Assembly: GCA_937967955.1 (NCBI GenBank)
Contig: CALBUB010000107.1
Coordinates: 1-60,540 of the forward strand
Direction of reading: 5' to 3'
Source of the DNA: an uncultured Bacillota bacterium
Lineage (GTDB): Bacteria; Bacillota; Clostridia; Tissierellales; Tepidimicrobiaceae
DNA: 60,540 bases
Below are positions 7,740-17,069 of this stretch, in pieces; the stretch's first letter is position 1, and the number at the start of each line of letters is the position of its first letter. Made by a program: the position numbers and the translations under genes. The notes beneath the pieces were generated by a model that did not search any database, was not told the origin of the DNA, and was given only the letters and a program-made list of their open reading frames with translations.

Positions 7740-10700
7740 TTACAGTATAGTGGAAAAAATATCCCATAATGTTTTTGCTAAATTGTAAGAATTAAAGTCG
7801 AACTCTTTTTCTTTTATGGGTACTGTTATATAGCCAACAGCTTTTACTTTTTCATCTACTAATAAAGGTAGTACTATAACCGATTGCCAATTAGGTGTAC
7901 TTAAACTCATATCTGTTTCATATCCAGTATCCCAATCTATTAAAAATTCTCCTTTTTTATTTGCTACAACCCTATTGATTATTTCGTAATTTAAATATCT
8001 GTTTTCAGTCCAACCTGGATGGAACCTTTTCCTTGAGTAAGTAGATATTATTTTATCATCCTTATCTAACTGGATTAAAGTAGAATATTCAGCCTGGAGA
8101 ACTTCTATTACCTTACCTAAAAATGAGAATATTTTTTTATCTTTACTTATAGTTCCTTTTACTATGTTAATAGTATCAAGTATTGCTAGTACATTAGACT
8201 GATCAGTATTAATATTACCAGTTAAAATTCCAGCCAATCTATCCACCCTATTTAATGTATCTGCTAAATTAGGATTCCACACTACTACCTTGTTTTTTCC
8301 CCCTTCCTTGGCTCTATATAAAGCTTGATCGGCCTTTATTAACAAGTCTTCTTTAAATTGGCTATGTTTTGGGAATAGGGAAACTCCAAGGCTAACGGTT
8401 ATATTGTGATCTATGCTGGAAAAATTAAGCTCTTCTATGCCCTTCCTAATATTTTCAGCTATTTTAACTACATGTTCTTCCTCCACATTATTAAGTATTA
8501 TAACAAATTCTTCTCCTCCATATCTAGCAACTATATCAGTTTTCCTAACGTTTTCAACTAGATACCTGCCTATATTAGATAAAATTATATCTCCTACTCT
8601 GTGTCCATAGTTGTCATTTACAGCCTTAAAATCATCAATGTCTAACATGATTAAAGCGAAAGCTTTTTGGTTCATCTTTGCTTCATTGATTTTTTTGGTC
8701 AATTCTGTTTCTAAATATTTCCTAGTATAAGTACCAGTTAATCTATCGATGGTAGATAATATCTTCAATTTATAGTTTTCAATACTCATGTATATTATAT
8801 TGATTACATTTCTAACTAAAGCAATTCTCCTTTGGTCAAACCTGTTAAATAATCTATCCGTTTCTAATAGTATAAAGCCTTGGCTCCTTTGGGAACTATA
8901 ATCTACATTCTTTCTTCTTTCTTTCTTAACCATAATCTTTTTTTCTTTGGCAACAATAGGCACACATATTAAAGCTTTAGTATTTTGAGGAAGCAATTCC
9001 TTATATAAGCCTATAACATTGGATTGTAAAGAAGTACTTAAAAGTATTCCACCTTCATAACGGCTAGCCAAAGCTAATAGATTTTGGTTAGGTTTTATGG
9101 CTTCTATATCATATAGCTGAGCTATTGGAACGTATTCATCTTTAGATTCCTCATATACTAAAATTGCTCCCCTTTGAGCTAAAGTTTCTTTACACAAGAA
9201 TTTCAATATAAGTTCTAAATTGTACTTGTAATCGTCTGTTAGCTCTTTAATTAGGTCTGATATGTCTAATATATCTTTTATATCCTTATATATATGGATA
9301 TTTTCCACTAACTTTGCAAATTGAACCTTATCCATTAGTTCTAGTAGCTGGCTGTAATCAAAGTATTTTTCAATACTATGGCTAACTTTTAACTCATCTA
9401 GCCTAGTCCAAGTTATTTCTTGCTCAAATACGTTATAGATTACTTTGGCTAACTTGTCCTTGATTTGGTCAGTTCTTTGGGCTTTTATAAAACTTATTTG
9501 TAAATCTCTTAAAGGTATATTTTGAATTAATCTATATATTAAATCTAAAGCTTCTACAAGGTAGTTAAAAGATTGGAAATACTTTCCCCTATTATGAGCC
9601 CTATTTCCAAGAATAATATTGACCATTACAGCTAAAATGTTTAACTCCCTTTTCTTCATTTCTTCTTCTAATCCAATAAGGAAATTACTGCTATTTTCAT
9701 CTTCTTTCATACCATAGATTAACATTTTACGCATAAGGTCCAAATTATATGCTGGATAAGTAGTCCTTAAATCTTCATCTTCCATTAATATATCTTCTAA
9801 ATAAACATAATCCTTTTCTATAAAGGCTATATAGCCTAAGGATAATAAAAATATTCTCCTAAGGTAGCTTAAGCCACTCTTTTTGAATTCTTTCCTTAAA
9901 CTATTAAATTGCTCTTTATTAAATTTCCCATTGGTTAAATACTGGATTATAGCCAGTTTTGACTTACATATTAAGTATTTAGAATTGTCATATTGTTTAA
10001 ATTGCTCTATTGCTTTTAAGTACCACTTTTTAGCCTCAACAAACTTGCCAAAAAAAGTATAGAATTCCCCTAAAAAGCGGAAATATTGGGCTTCTACTTC
10101 AAAGCTTATGTTTTTATATTTATTATAATCCTTTTCTAAAGTTTTAAAACAGCTATAGGCTTTGTCATATTTACTTGTATATAGGTATATTAAGCCTAAA
10201 TTTAAGTTAGCCAAAAATATTCCAACACTATCCTCTACTTCTATGGCAATTTCTCTAGCCTCTTCAAAGTAATCCTTAGCTTTTACATATTCACACTTAT
10301 CCATGTATATTTCTCCAATATTGTTCAAATATATATATTTGGAATTTAATACTTCATGCCTATCTACTATACTCAAAGCAGCCTGATAATAGCCCATAGC
10401 ATCATCATATTGTCCTAAATCAAAATATATAACTGCTATATTGTTCATAGGCTTTATAGAATCGATTAGCTGACCATTTTCATGAAAGTGTTTTATACTC
10501 TTTTTATAGTTTTCAATAGCCTTGGTACTATTTCCTATATAGTAATAATATAGTCCTTTTACATGATACAAATAGCCAAATAGCTCTTTCAGTTTGTTTT
10601 CCATCACCAGTGTTTTTATATCATTTATATATTCTTCTATCTTCTCCATCTTATTGCTAAAATATAGTACTTTAAAATGTAGTATTTTAGCTTCTGCTAT

Positions 10701-13133
10701 CCCCTTTATATATCCTATTCTTTCAGCTAATTCTATAGTTTCCTCCACTATTTGTAAAGCTTTTTCATTTAGGCCTTGCTGCAAGTATATTTCCACTATA
10801 CCTTGATTTGCAATAACGCAATATTCTAGCTTGTTAGCCTTTAAAGCCTCATCATATAGTTTAGAATAGCTTTCTAAAGCTTTATCATTTTTTCCTCTCA
10901 TATAATAAGTTTTTCCTAGGGCTTCAAGAATAGGAATCTTATAAAACATATGGGTATTTTTGCAAACTTCATAGGCAGTTTCCCAAAGAAGCAAGGAGCT
11001 GGTTCCAAATAAGCTATTTTGTTTCCTAGTTAGCTCAAATATTATCTCTATAGCTCTTTCTCTTTGATTTGATGATACTAGGTGATAAATAAGCTCATCT
11101 AATATCATTTCATACCTATCCTTATATCTTTCTTCTAATAGTTGAGCTAACTTTCTATGGATTTCTTCCTTTTCACTTTTTGGAATTTTATAATATATCA
11201 ATTTTTTTAACTGTATGTTGTTAATGCTATAGTTAAAACCCAAATCAGAAAAAACTTCATCAATCAGCTTCATTGAGAGCATTTCCTGTAAAGTCTTATC
11301 TAGGCTTTCTGAATCCATATCTATTATTTTACCTAATACTGCCTTAGATAAGGAGCTTTGAGAAGCCGATAATATTTTCATTATATCCATATATTTTTTC
11401 TCAATATTATCTAGCTGACTCCTTAAGGCTTCATCTAAATTGGCAGGAAAATGGATGTCTGTATATTCGGTGGCTTTAATTTCCCAAAAACCTTCTTCAG
11501 TATAATATAGCTCACCTTTTCCATAAAGATCTTTGATCATGTATTCAATATATTTAGGGTTACCCCTGCTTTCCTTAAGCAAAACTGCAGAAAACTTCAA
11601 GGGAGAGTAATCAATACCCAATATTTGCTGTACAAATTGTCCAATTTCATTTAAATTTAAACTACCAAGCCTAATCTTATCTATGTAATCACTGTTTAGC
11701 CATCTATTAAAAATGTCAAACTTTTCTGGATCCTTAAAGGCTTTTTTCTGATTATAAGTAGCAATAAGCAGCAAATCATTATAGGAAATATGATTTAACA
11801 AATAATCTATTAAGTAAAGGAAATCAATACTCGTTTCCTCTATATTATCTATAAGCAAATAAATAATCTCTTCTTTTGAGTTAGCAAAATCTTCGAAGTA
11901 ATTTGTAACCCTATCAAACAATCTCAACCTATTTTTATGGTCTTTTATGCTATTTACTAAATTGTTTCCTAACATAAGTTTCATTTCAGGTAAAATGCTT
12001 ATAAACTCTTTAGCATATTTTTCAATTATATTTTTGGGAGTATCCTTAAAGGTTAGTCTTAGTATCTCTGTTATTGGCATTAAGTTTCCACTATTACTGG
12101 GATTGATTTCTATACTATATACCTCTCTTCCTCTCATCCTTAATAGATACCCTACTTCTTTAAGAAACCTAGTCTTACCAATACCCTCATCACCATGGAG
12201 TAATAGCATTTTAGTTTTGTTATCGCCTTTTAATATATTGCTGTCGTATTCAAGTATTTTTTTGATTTCACTATCCCGACCAACAATTTTAGTTTGAAAA
12301 TTTAGAACTCCTCTTTCTTTAACTAAATCATATTCATAATCTATTTTGAAAACTTTTTTTATATCATCTATCAAGTCCTTTATTTTAATATCTCTAACAA
12401 AGGGATTCTTATTAGTTAGTATGCCTATTATTTGGTTTAAAAAGTCAATCTGCTTTTGATCCAGCTCTAAAATATGTTTAAATTTATAAGCCATTTGCTC
12501 ATCTTTATAAAAATTATCTGTTAATAAATATGCCATAAGCATTCCTAATGAGTATTTATCCGCACTTGGGCTTATTTCGTTATCCTGTTGCAAAATTACT
12601 TCTGGAGCTATGAAAAAACGAGTTATATTATCATAGCTAGTATTAGTTACCTTTTCATAGATACTAGCTAAATCCATTAACTTTATATGATTATTGGAAG
12701 TAATAAATATGTGAGTTGGACTTAATAGGTAATATACTATTCCCTTATGGTGTAAATAATCTAAGATTGTACAAATTTTTAATATTATATTCAATTTTTC
12801 CTTTAAGCTCAAATTTTTGTGTACTTCCTCTAGAGTAGGTCCATCAACAAATTCTGCCGTACTATAATATTGTTTAAATTTAACCCTTCTTCCATCAATA
12901 GTAGTAATAATAGAAAACTGTTTGCTTGTTAATAAATAAGGGTGTTCAATTCTTGATATATTAATAAAGTTATTGATAAAGTAATCAATAACTTTACTTT
13001 GCTTCTCTGTATCATAAACTTTCATAAAAAGCTTTTTATCATTATCCCAGAAATCCACAACCTCATAGGAAGTATAATATGGACTGTCCTTAATCATCCT
13101 ATTTACCTTGTATCTATTGTCTACTAGTTTCAT
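7740..13133 (-). CDS. Pseudokinase / AAA-type ATPase / TPR / GAF / GGDEF multidomain signalling protein
   Basis: A 1797-residue soluble protein. Order of parts: a protein-kinase fold (about 10-265) whose catalytic loop reads YYLLSPTHIFI at 134-144 in place of HRDLKPxN and whose DFG is DLA, so it is probably an inactive kinase; an AAA_16/STAND-like ATPase with Walker A GDEGIGKT (314-321); helical TPR repeats (about 690-1100); a first GAF domain (about 1270-1440); a GGDEF diguanylate cyclase (about 1455-1610) with intact signature RYGGEEF and an RxxD inhibitory site (RKTD) five residues before it; and a C-terminal GAF domain. It should make c-di-GMP under control of its sensory and ATPase parts. 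The architecture recalls PknK/MalT-like regulators with the kinase turned into a sensor. It precedes the LacI gene by 45 bp. Confidence 0.88.
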   Translation of the reverse strand: MKLVDNRYKVNRMIKDSPYYTSYEVVDFWDNDKKLFMKVYDTEKQSKVIDYFINNFINISRIEHPYLLTSKQFSIITTIDGRRVKFKQYYSTAEFVDGPTLEEVHKNLSLKEKLNIILKICTILDYLHHKGIVYYLLSPTHIFITSNNHIKLMDLASIYEKVTNTSYDNITRFFIAPEVILQQDNEISPSADKYSLGMLMAYLLTDNFYKDEQMAYKFKHILELDQKQIDFLNQIIGILTNKNPFVRDIKIKDLIDDIKKVFKIDYEYDLVKERGVLNFQTKIVGRDSEIKKILEYDSNILKGDNKTKMLLLHGDEGIGKTRFLKEVGYLLRMRGREVYSIEINPSNSGNLMPITEILRLTFKDTPKNIIEKYAKEFISILPEMKLMLGNNLVNSIKDHKNRLRLFDRVTNYFEDFANSKEEIIYLLIDNIEETSIDFLYLIDYLLNHISYNDLLLIATYNQKKAFKDPEKFDIFNRWLNSDYIDKIRLGSLNLNEIGQFVQQILGIDYSPLKFSAVLLKESRGNPKYIEYMIKDLYGKGELYYTEEGFWEIKATEYTDIHFPANLDEALRSQLDNIEKKYMDIMKILSASQSSLSKAVLGKIIDMDSESLDKTLQEMLSMKLIDEVFSDLGFNYSINNIQLKKLIYYKIPKSEKEEIHRKLAQLLEERYKDRYEMILDELIYHLVSSNQRERAIEIIFELTRKQNSLFGTSSLLLWETAYEVCKNTHMFYKIPILEALGKTYYMRGKNDKALESYSKLYDEALKANKLEYCVIANQGIVEIYLQQGLNEKALQIVEETIELAERIGYIKGIAEAKILHFKVLYFSNKMEKIEEYINDIKTLVMENKLKELFGYLYHVKGLYYYYIGNSTKAIENYKKSIKHFHENGQLIDSIKPMNNIAVIYFDLGQYDDAMGYYQAALSIVDRHEVLNSKYIYLNNIGEIYMDKCEYVKAKDYFEEAREIAIEVEDSVGIFLANLNLGLIYLYTSKYDKAYSCFKTLEKDYNKYKNISFEVEAQYFRFLGEFYTFFGKFVEAKKWYLKAIEQFKQYDNSKYLICKSKLAIIQYLTNGKFNKEQFNSLRKEFKKSGLSYLRRIFLLSLGYIAFIEKDYVYLEDILMEDEDLRTTYPAYNLDLMRKMLIYGMKEDENSSNFLIGLEEEMKKRELNILAVMVNIILGNRAHNRGKYFQSFNYLVEALDLIYRLIQNIPLRDLQISFIKAQRTDQIKDKLAKVIYNVFEQEITWTRLDELKVSHSIEKYFDYSQLLELMDKVQFAKLVENIHIYKDIKDILDISDLIKELTDDYKYNLELILKFLCKETLAQRGAILVYEESKDEYVPIAQLYDIEAIKPNQNLLALASRYEGGILLSTSLQSNVIGLYKELLPQNTKALICVPIVAKEKKIMVKKERRKNVDYSSQRSQGFILLETDRLFNRFDQRRIALVRNVINIIYMSIENYKLKILSTIDRLTGTYTRKYLETELTKKINEAKMNQKAFALIMLDIDDFKAVNDNYGHRVGDIILSNIGRYLVENVRKTDIVARYGGEEFVIILNNVEEEHVVKIAENIRKGIEELNFSSIDHNITVSLGVSLFPKHSQFKEDLLIKADQALYRAKEGGKNKVVVWNPNLADTLNRVDRLAGILTGNINTDQSNVLAILDTINIVKGTISKDKKIFSFLGKVIEVLQAEYSTLIQLDKDDKIISTYSRKRFHPGWTENRYLNYEIINRVVANKKGEFLIDWDTGYETDMSLSTPNWQSVIVLPLLVDEKVKAVGYITVPIKEKEFDFNSYNLAKTLWDIFSTIL

Positions 13134-13171
13134 TGTAAACTTCCCTCTTCCCCCTTATCTAAAATAAACAA

Positions 13172-13396
13172 TCAATTATCTTTTATAGCATTATACAACC
13201 TTTCCAGCCCTTTGCTTAGGGAAACCATTTGGTCTTCTGTTAAACCTTCCATCTTAGAATGTAAAGCTGTAAACTGAGGGATTGTAATATTTAAGTCCCC
13301 CAGTATTTCTCTCCCCTTTAAGCGTACAATATGATCTATCTTTCTTAAATACCTTTCTATTTTAATCGCATTTTCAGATACATTATATCCCTTCAA
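13172..13396 (-). CDS. MarR-like small protein lacking the DNA-binding domain
   Basis: A 74-residue protein starting with TTG behind a good GGTGGAGG ribosome site. Residues 8-45 (KIERYLRKIDHIVRLKGREI...ITIPQFTAL) look like the N-terminal dimerisation helix and helix 2 of MarR repressors, and the last 28 residues (GLTEDQMVSLSKGLERLYNA) look like their C-terminal dimerisation helix. The winged-helix core that normally lies between (about 70 residues) is absent and the reading frame is intact across the join. It may be an in-frame deletion relic or a dimerisation-only modulator of a MarR protein. It sits between the giant GGDEF gene and the lipid kinase gene, all on one strand. Confidence 0.6.
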   Translation of the reverse strand: MKGYNVSENAIKIERYLRKIDHIVRLKGREILGDLNITIPQFTALHSKMEGLTEDQMVSLSKGLERLYNAIKDN

Positions 13397-13426
13397 AAAA
13401 TCGCCTCCACCATTAACATATATGTA

Positions 13427-14320
13427 TTAGGGTGAGATAACCCTAAATGCACTGGGTACAACTTCATATGTAGCAGGCAATATACCTCCATATTCTCCAT
13501 CAATATCTATAGTTATATCTTCTTTATCTTCTGCTTCCACTGTTATTTTCTTGGTTTTGAAATAGATTACATTAGGATGGTTTATGTGTTCTCCCCTGAA
13601 AATATTTATAAATATTTGGGCTAAATCTTGGACTTCCGATTTTTTTATTATGACTACATCTAGATAGCCATCCTTTACATCAGCTCCAGGAGCAATCTTT
13701 CTAAAGCCTCCAATGGAGGCAGTGTTAGATATTAAATATAATAGCACACTTTCCCTGCCACTAAACTCTTCACTATTAAATCTCAATCTAATTGGTTTAA
13801 ACCTACTTCTTGGTATTTCTTTTAGCCCTTCCATATAATAAGCCATTTTCCCAAAAATGGCCTTTATTTCAGCTGGCACCTTGTAACCTATATCAGTTAA
13901 AAGTCCACTGGCAGCTACATTGACAAAGTATTCATCGTTGACTTTTCCTAAGTCAACATCCATGGTGTTACCTTTTTTTATCATATTAACAAATTCATCT
14001 AAATCCCTTGGAAACTTCATATAGTTTGCAAAATCGTTTACCGTTCCTGATGACAATATGGCTACAGGGATTTTTCTTCTGCCTTTAACAATCCCCTTTG
14101 CAACTTCATTTACCGTTCCATCTCCACCTGAGGCAATGATTAAATCCCAGTCTTCATTACAAGCCTTTATAGTTTCATACATTGCATCATTTTTAGCCTT
14201 AGTATTAAATTTACCAACTATATAACCTTCATTTATTAACATAGAACATAGCTGTTCGATTTTTCTTTGTGCATTCTGCCTGCCAGATGAGGGATTACAT
14301 ATGACCTTTACCTTTTTCAT
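13427..14320 (-). CDS. Diacylglycerol kinase-like lipid kinase (YegS/DgkB family)
   Basis: A 297-residue DAGK-catalytic-domain protein that phosphorylates a lipid, probably diacylglycerol, returning it to phosphatidate during membrane turnover. The nucleotide-binding signature GGDGTVNEV (65-73), the N-terminal CNPSSGR and the later LSSGTVNDFA are present; the second domain (about 130-297) is the beta-sandwich of this family. The ATG at 14320 is chosen because AAGGAAGG is correctly spaced; a TTG three codons upstream is less likely. It is first in a same-strand run with the MarR-like remnant and the giant GGDEF gene. Confidence 0.88.
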   Translation of the reverse strand: MKKVKVICNPSSGRQNAQRKIEQLCSMLINEGYIVGKFNTKAKNDAMYETIKACNEDWDLIIASGGDGTVNEVAKGIVKGRRKIPVAILSSGTVNDFANYMKFPRDLDEFVNMIKKGNTMDVDLGKVNDEYFVNVAASGLLTDIGYKVPAEIKAIFGKMAYYMEGLKEIPRSRFKPIRLRFNSEEFSGRESVLLYLISNTASIGGFRKIAPGADVKDGYLDVVIIKKSEVQDLAQIFINIFRGEHINHPNVIYFKTKKITVEAEDKEDITIDIDGEYGGILPATYEVVPSAFRVISP

Positions 14321-14476
14321 ATATATCAACCTTCCTTAATGCTATAGGCATAGCTTACTATTCTATTTAATCTATTTGCTATGATAAATTATAAACTTGT
14401 TTATATTATAATTATAACATAATCCCCATAACAAAAATATATAACAATATAGAATTACTTATTACATTAATTAATG

Positions 14477-14501
14477 AAAAGGAGAACCTTAATGGTTCTC
14501 T
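14477..14501 (-). terminator. Terminator of the ytxH/DUF948-like operon
   Basis: GAGAACC (14483-14489) pairs with GGTTCTC (14495-14501), followed on the minus strand by CTTTTC. The U-run is short, so the confidence is moderate. Confidence 0.6.
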
Positions 14502-14947
14502 TATGTCTTAAACCTTTTGATTGTATTTTTTATTATTGCCATTAATTCAGTAATTAAGTCTATAGAATCGTTAATGCTCTTTATTGCTGATGTAGTAGAA
14601 TTCAAGTTTTCATTAACTTGTCCAACAAAATGGCAGACTTTTTCACTAGTATTGTCTAATCTATCTGAAATTGAGCTGATATTTTTAACTAATCTTTCAG
14701 CATCAGGGGATACTGCCGAAACCACAGCCTTTGTCTCCTGGCTTATTGCGTTAGCATTCTCTGCTGTTTGGGCTAATTCCTTAATGAGGGTATCAATTTC
14801 CTTTTCATTGGCTGTCAATAGATGTTTTATATTAGCTGCCACACTATTTACATTTTTTACTAAAACTACTATGTAGATCAAGACCCCGAAAGCTAATAAG
14901 TACAATATAAAACTTAACAAATCTTGTAAAGTTAAAGTAACAGTCAT
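14501..14947 (-). CDS. DUF948-like membrane-anchored coiled-coil protein
   Basis: A 148-residue protein with one N-terminal transmembrane segment (about residues 7-32, LLSFILYLLAFGVLIYIVVL) followed by a long helical region rich in polar heptads, like the methyl-accepting-type coiled coil of DUF948 proteins (Bacillus YtxG). Function of the family is unknown; it is often paired with a YtxH protein in a stress-linked envelope operon, as here. The ATG at 14947 follows AGGTGA, which lies inside the last codons of the ytxH-like gene, so the two genes are translationally coupled. An in-frame GTG at 14956 is the alternative start. Confidence 0.75.
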   Translation of the reverse strand: MTVTLTLQDLLSFILYLLAFGVLIYIVVLVKNVNSVAANIKHLLTANEKEIDTLIKELAQTAENANAISQETKAVVSAVSPDAERLVKNISSISDRLDNTSEKVCHFVGQVNENLNSTTSAIKSINDSIDLITELMAIIKNTIKRFKT

Positions 14948-14948
14948 A

Positions 14949-15281
14949 TTATTCACCTACTACCTCATTTGGTTTATCTGCTTCCTCTTTTTTGTCTTCT
15001 GCTGTTAAATCTATTTCGAACATATTTCTATCCTTCATATTGTCTACCTTAGATTTTACTTCATCTTTTACTTTTTCTTCTAATTCTTTTAGAGTCTTTT
15101 TTGTAGCTTCTGTTGCTTCTTTTGTCTTTTGTGATATGTCTCTTCTAATTTCTTTTCCAGCCTTAGGAGCAAAGAGTATACCTGCCAAAGCTCCAATAAC
15201 TGAGCCTATTGCTACTTTTTTAGCAGTATCAACCTTTTGTTTTCTTCTTTCTACCCTTTTTCTTTCATTAATAATTTTCAT
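14949..15281 (-). CDS. YtxH domain protein
   Basis: A 110-residue protein with the YtxH signature: a short glycine-rich hydrophobic segment KKVAIGSVIGALAGILFAPK (about 21-40) followed by AGKEIRRDI and a lysine/glutamate-rich amphipathic tail. In Bacillus YtxH is part of the sigma-B/sigma-H general stress group, though its biochemical role is unknown. The N-terminus is very basic (NERKRVERRKQK), so the hydrophobic segment may insert into the membrane with the tail inside. It is the first gene of a two-gene operon with the DUF948-like protein. Confidence 0.8.
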   Translation of the reverse strand: MKIINERKRVERRKQKVDTAKKVAIGSVIGALAGILFAPKAGKEIRRDISQKTKEATEATKKTLKELEEKVKDEVKSKVDNMKDRNMFEIDLTAEDKKEEADKPNEVVGE

Positions 15282-15369
15282 ATGAAACCTCCCTTTTAAT
15301 AATTTATGGATTTTATACCCAAATTAGGAGAATATAATCTTAAATGTAGGAATTCATAGGGAGTTTTAT

Positions 15370-15561
15370 TTATTTTCTATCAAGCTTTTTTAAGATCTCC
15401 TGTAACTTTCTTGCTTGATGGCCTGATTGTTCTGCAAAAGTTCTAAAAAGATCTGCTACCTCCTCATCTTGAACATTTTTAGCATGCATTTCATAATCCC
15501 TTACCATTTCCTGGGCGTCTAATATCTTTTTCTTTAATATTTCCTTTGTGTTAAGTTCCAT
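15370..15561 (-). CDS. Small helical protein, resembles half of a rubrerythrin/ferritin bundle
   Basis: A 63-residue protein with a good ribosome site (AAGGAGGCGAA). It is almost entirely alpha-helical: helix one KEILKKKILDAQEMVRDYEMHAKN, helix two EEVADLFRTFAEQSGHQARKLQEIL. The second helix has the spacing of ferritin-like EExxH metal motifs, with AEQSGH where AEEEGxH would be expected, so one ligand is changed. It may dimerise to form a four-helix bundle. I do not recognise a named family and the ferritin link is inference. It stands alone between ytxH and the acetamidase gene, all on the minus strand. Confidence 0.65.
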   Translation of the reverse strand: MELNTKEILKKKILDAQEMVRDYEMHAKNVQDEEVADLFRTFAEQSGHQARKLQEILKKLDRK

Positions 15562-15643
15562 AAAATTCGCCTCCTTAAATATTGTTAAGTTTATTTTGTG
15601 TAATTAATTTATTATTATGTAATAAAAAAGTTTTCGCTTTATG

Positions 15644-15679
15644 CAAAAAATCCCATATGTTATTTCTAACATATGGGAT
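15644..15679 (-). terminator. Terminator of the acetamidase/formamidase gene
   Basis: A 13 bp stem, ATCCCATATGTTA (15650-15662) with TAACATATGGGAT (15667-15679), followed on the minus strand by TTTTTTGC. It is 9 bp past the stop codon. Confidence 0.85.
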
Positions 15680-15687
15680 TAAACTTT

Positions 15688-16989
15688 CTAATCATATAGA
15701 CCATAATGTTCTTTGATTATATCGTATAAGCCTACACTTTTCAGTGTATCTACTGGTGCTAGAAAAGTTACAGTTACTGTTCCAGGAGCCCTTCCTATTT
15801 CAATGGCACCATTTATGGTTGCCCTATTCATAACTTCAGGTACTGATAGTCCTAATAAATTTGCTGCCCTTTCAAGTCCATTTTCTATGGCTTCATTTAA
15901 ATTAACTCCTGTTCCAACAAATGAAATAGGTGCAGTTTTTTCTAGTTTCTCTATTCCCCATTTTTTAGCAACTTCCTTAGCAAGCTTGTATTCCTTTTCA
16001 TTTATAGGTTTAGCTAAATAGGGTAAATCTTCTTCTAAGGGTAGTAGAATTGGTCCATCTATGTTCAAATTCTTAATTACTTTTACCCTTAAAGTAACTA
16101 CTGCAGCTATATCTGCCGTATGTCCAGCTATTTCTCCATCTCCTTGCATTGCATGGGCATCGCCTACGTAGACTCCTCCTCCCTTAACTTTAACGGGAGC
16201 AATCAGTATGGCTCCTTCTCTAACCTTATTAATATCCATGTGTCCATCAGTTTTGTGTTTTTTAAGTTCTTCTTCTGTTAGTGCATAATCATGGGAAGCT
16301 CCTATTAAGAAGGAACCAAAATCTCCTGCATTGTGGGAATCAGGCATTGCTACAGAAGGAATTGTTCCCAATTGCCCTAAGAAAGGTCTAAGTCTTGATA
16401 TGTTCCCTACTATATCATGGGGTGCAAAGTTTACTATAGGATTTTGGATTGAATTGTCTGGTATACACATATTCTCTCTGGCGTTTTTAGCTGCCTTGTA
16501 TGCTGCCTCCTTGTTTAAAGTAACTCCTACCTGCTTCCCTTCATCAAAAGCCATAGTATAGCCATTGGTAAATTTGAAAGGTGAAATATCTGCATTACAC
16601 TCTTTACACCTAACAGATTGCTCCCCTATTCCCTCTAGTTTAGTAGCTGGATTTATTGTACCACAATGAGGACATTTTCCAGCAACAAAGGGATCCCCAT
16701 TAAAGTTTTCTACAATGGTTCTATCATTTCCAGAAGCTACTACAGCTGAAGTGGGAACTATAGATTCTATATAAATAGCAATAGCATCTCCTACTTCTGC
16801 CCCTTCCACATAGACTGGTACTGTTACCTCATGACCTCCTTTTAACTCTGGAGTTATCATAGGTCCCCAACAGCCAGGTGCAGTATTAGCTATTATCCTT
16901 CCTCCATCCTTAACTGGCCCCAACATTTCCCTAGCTGGGTCTAAAATACCATCGGTAAATTTATTGACAAAAACTGTCTGTTTAGCCAA
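15688..16989 (-). CDS. Acetamidase/formamidase family protein with zinc-ribbon insert
   Basis: A 433-residue member of the FmdA/AmdA family, which hydrolyses short amides such as formamide or acetamide to ammonia and the acid. Family landmarks include FAPHDIVGNISRLRPFLG, MPDSHNAGDFGSFLIGASHD, the HTDGHMDI-type segment (KTDGHMDINK), GDAHAMQGDGEI and HTADIAAVVTLRVKVI. Between residues 104 and 135 two CxxC pairs (C106/C109 and C128/C131) form what looks like a treble-clef or zinc ribbon inserted in the family core. It is a single-gene unit with its own promoter and terminator. Formamide can arise from histidine degradation in some organisms, but here FtcD handles the formimino group, so substrate remains open. 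Confidence 0.85.
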   Translation of the reverse strand: MAKQTVFVNKFTDGILDPAREMLGPVKDGGRIIANTAPGCWGPMITPELKGGHEVTVPVYVEGAEVGDAIAIYIESIVPTSAVVASGNDRTIVENFNGDPFVAGKCPHCGTINPATKLEGIGEQSVRCKECNADISPFKFTNGYTMAFDEGKQVGVTLNKEAAYKAAKNARENMCIPDNSIQNPIVNFAPHDIVGNISRLRPFLGQLGTIPSVAMPDSHNAGDFGSFLIGASHDYALTEEELKKHKTDGHMDINKVREGAILIAPVKVKGGGVYVGDAHAMQGDGEIAGHTADIAAVVTLRVKVIKNLNIDGPILLPLEEDLPYLAKPINEKEYKLAKEVAKKWGIEKLEKTAPISFVGTGVNLNEAIENGLERAANLLGLSVPEVMNRATINGAIEIGRAPGTVTVTFLAPVDTLKSVGLYDIIKEHYGLYD

Positions 16990-17022
16990 TGTGATTTCCC
17001 CCTTTTTTTATAGTTCAGTATA

Positions 17023-17028
17023 ATTATA
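17023..17028 (-). promoter_or_regulatory. Likely -10 box of the acetamidase gene
   Basis: On the minus strand GGGTATAAT gives a perfect -10 about 35 bp before the start codon; the -35 is poor (GTTTCC with a 16 bp spacer). Ribosome site AAGGGGGAAA follows. Confidence 0.45.
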
Positions 17029-17069
17029 CCCCTTATATCTATATGGAAACTTTTAATAAATAATACTTA

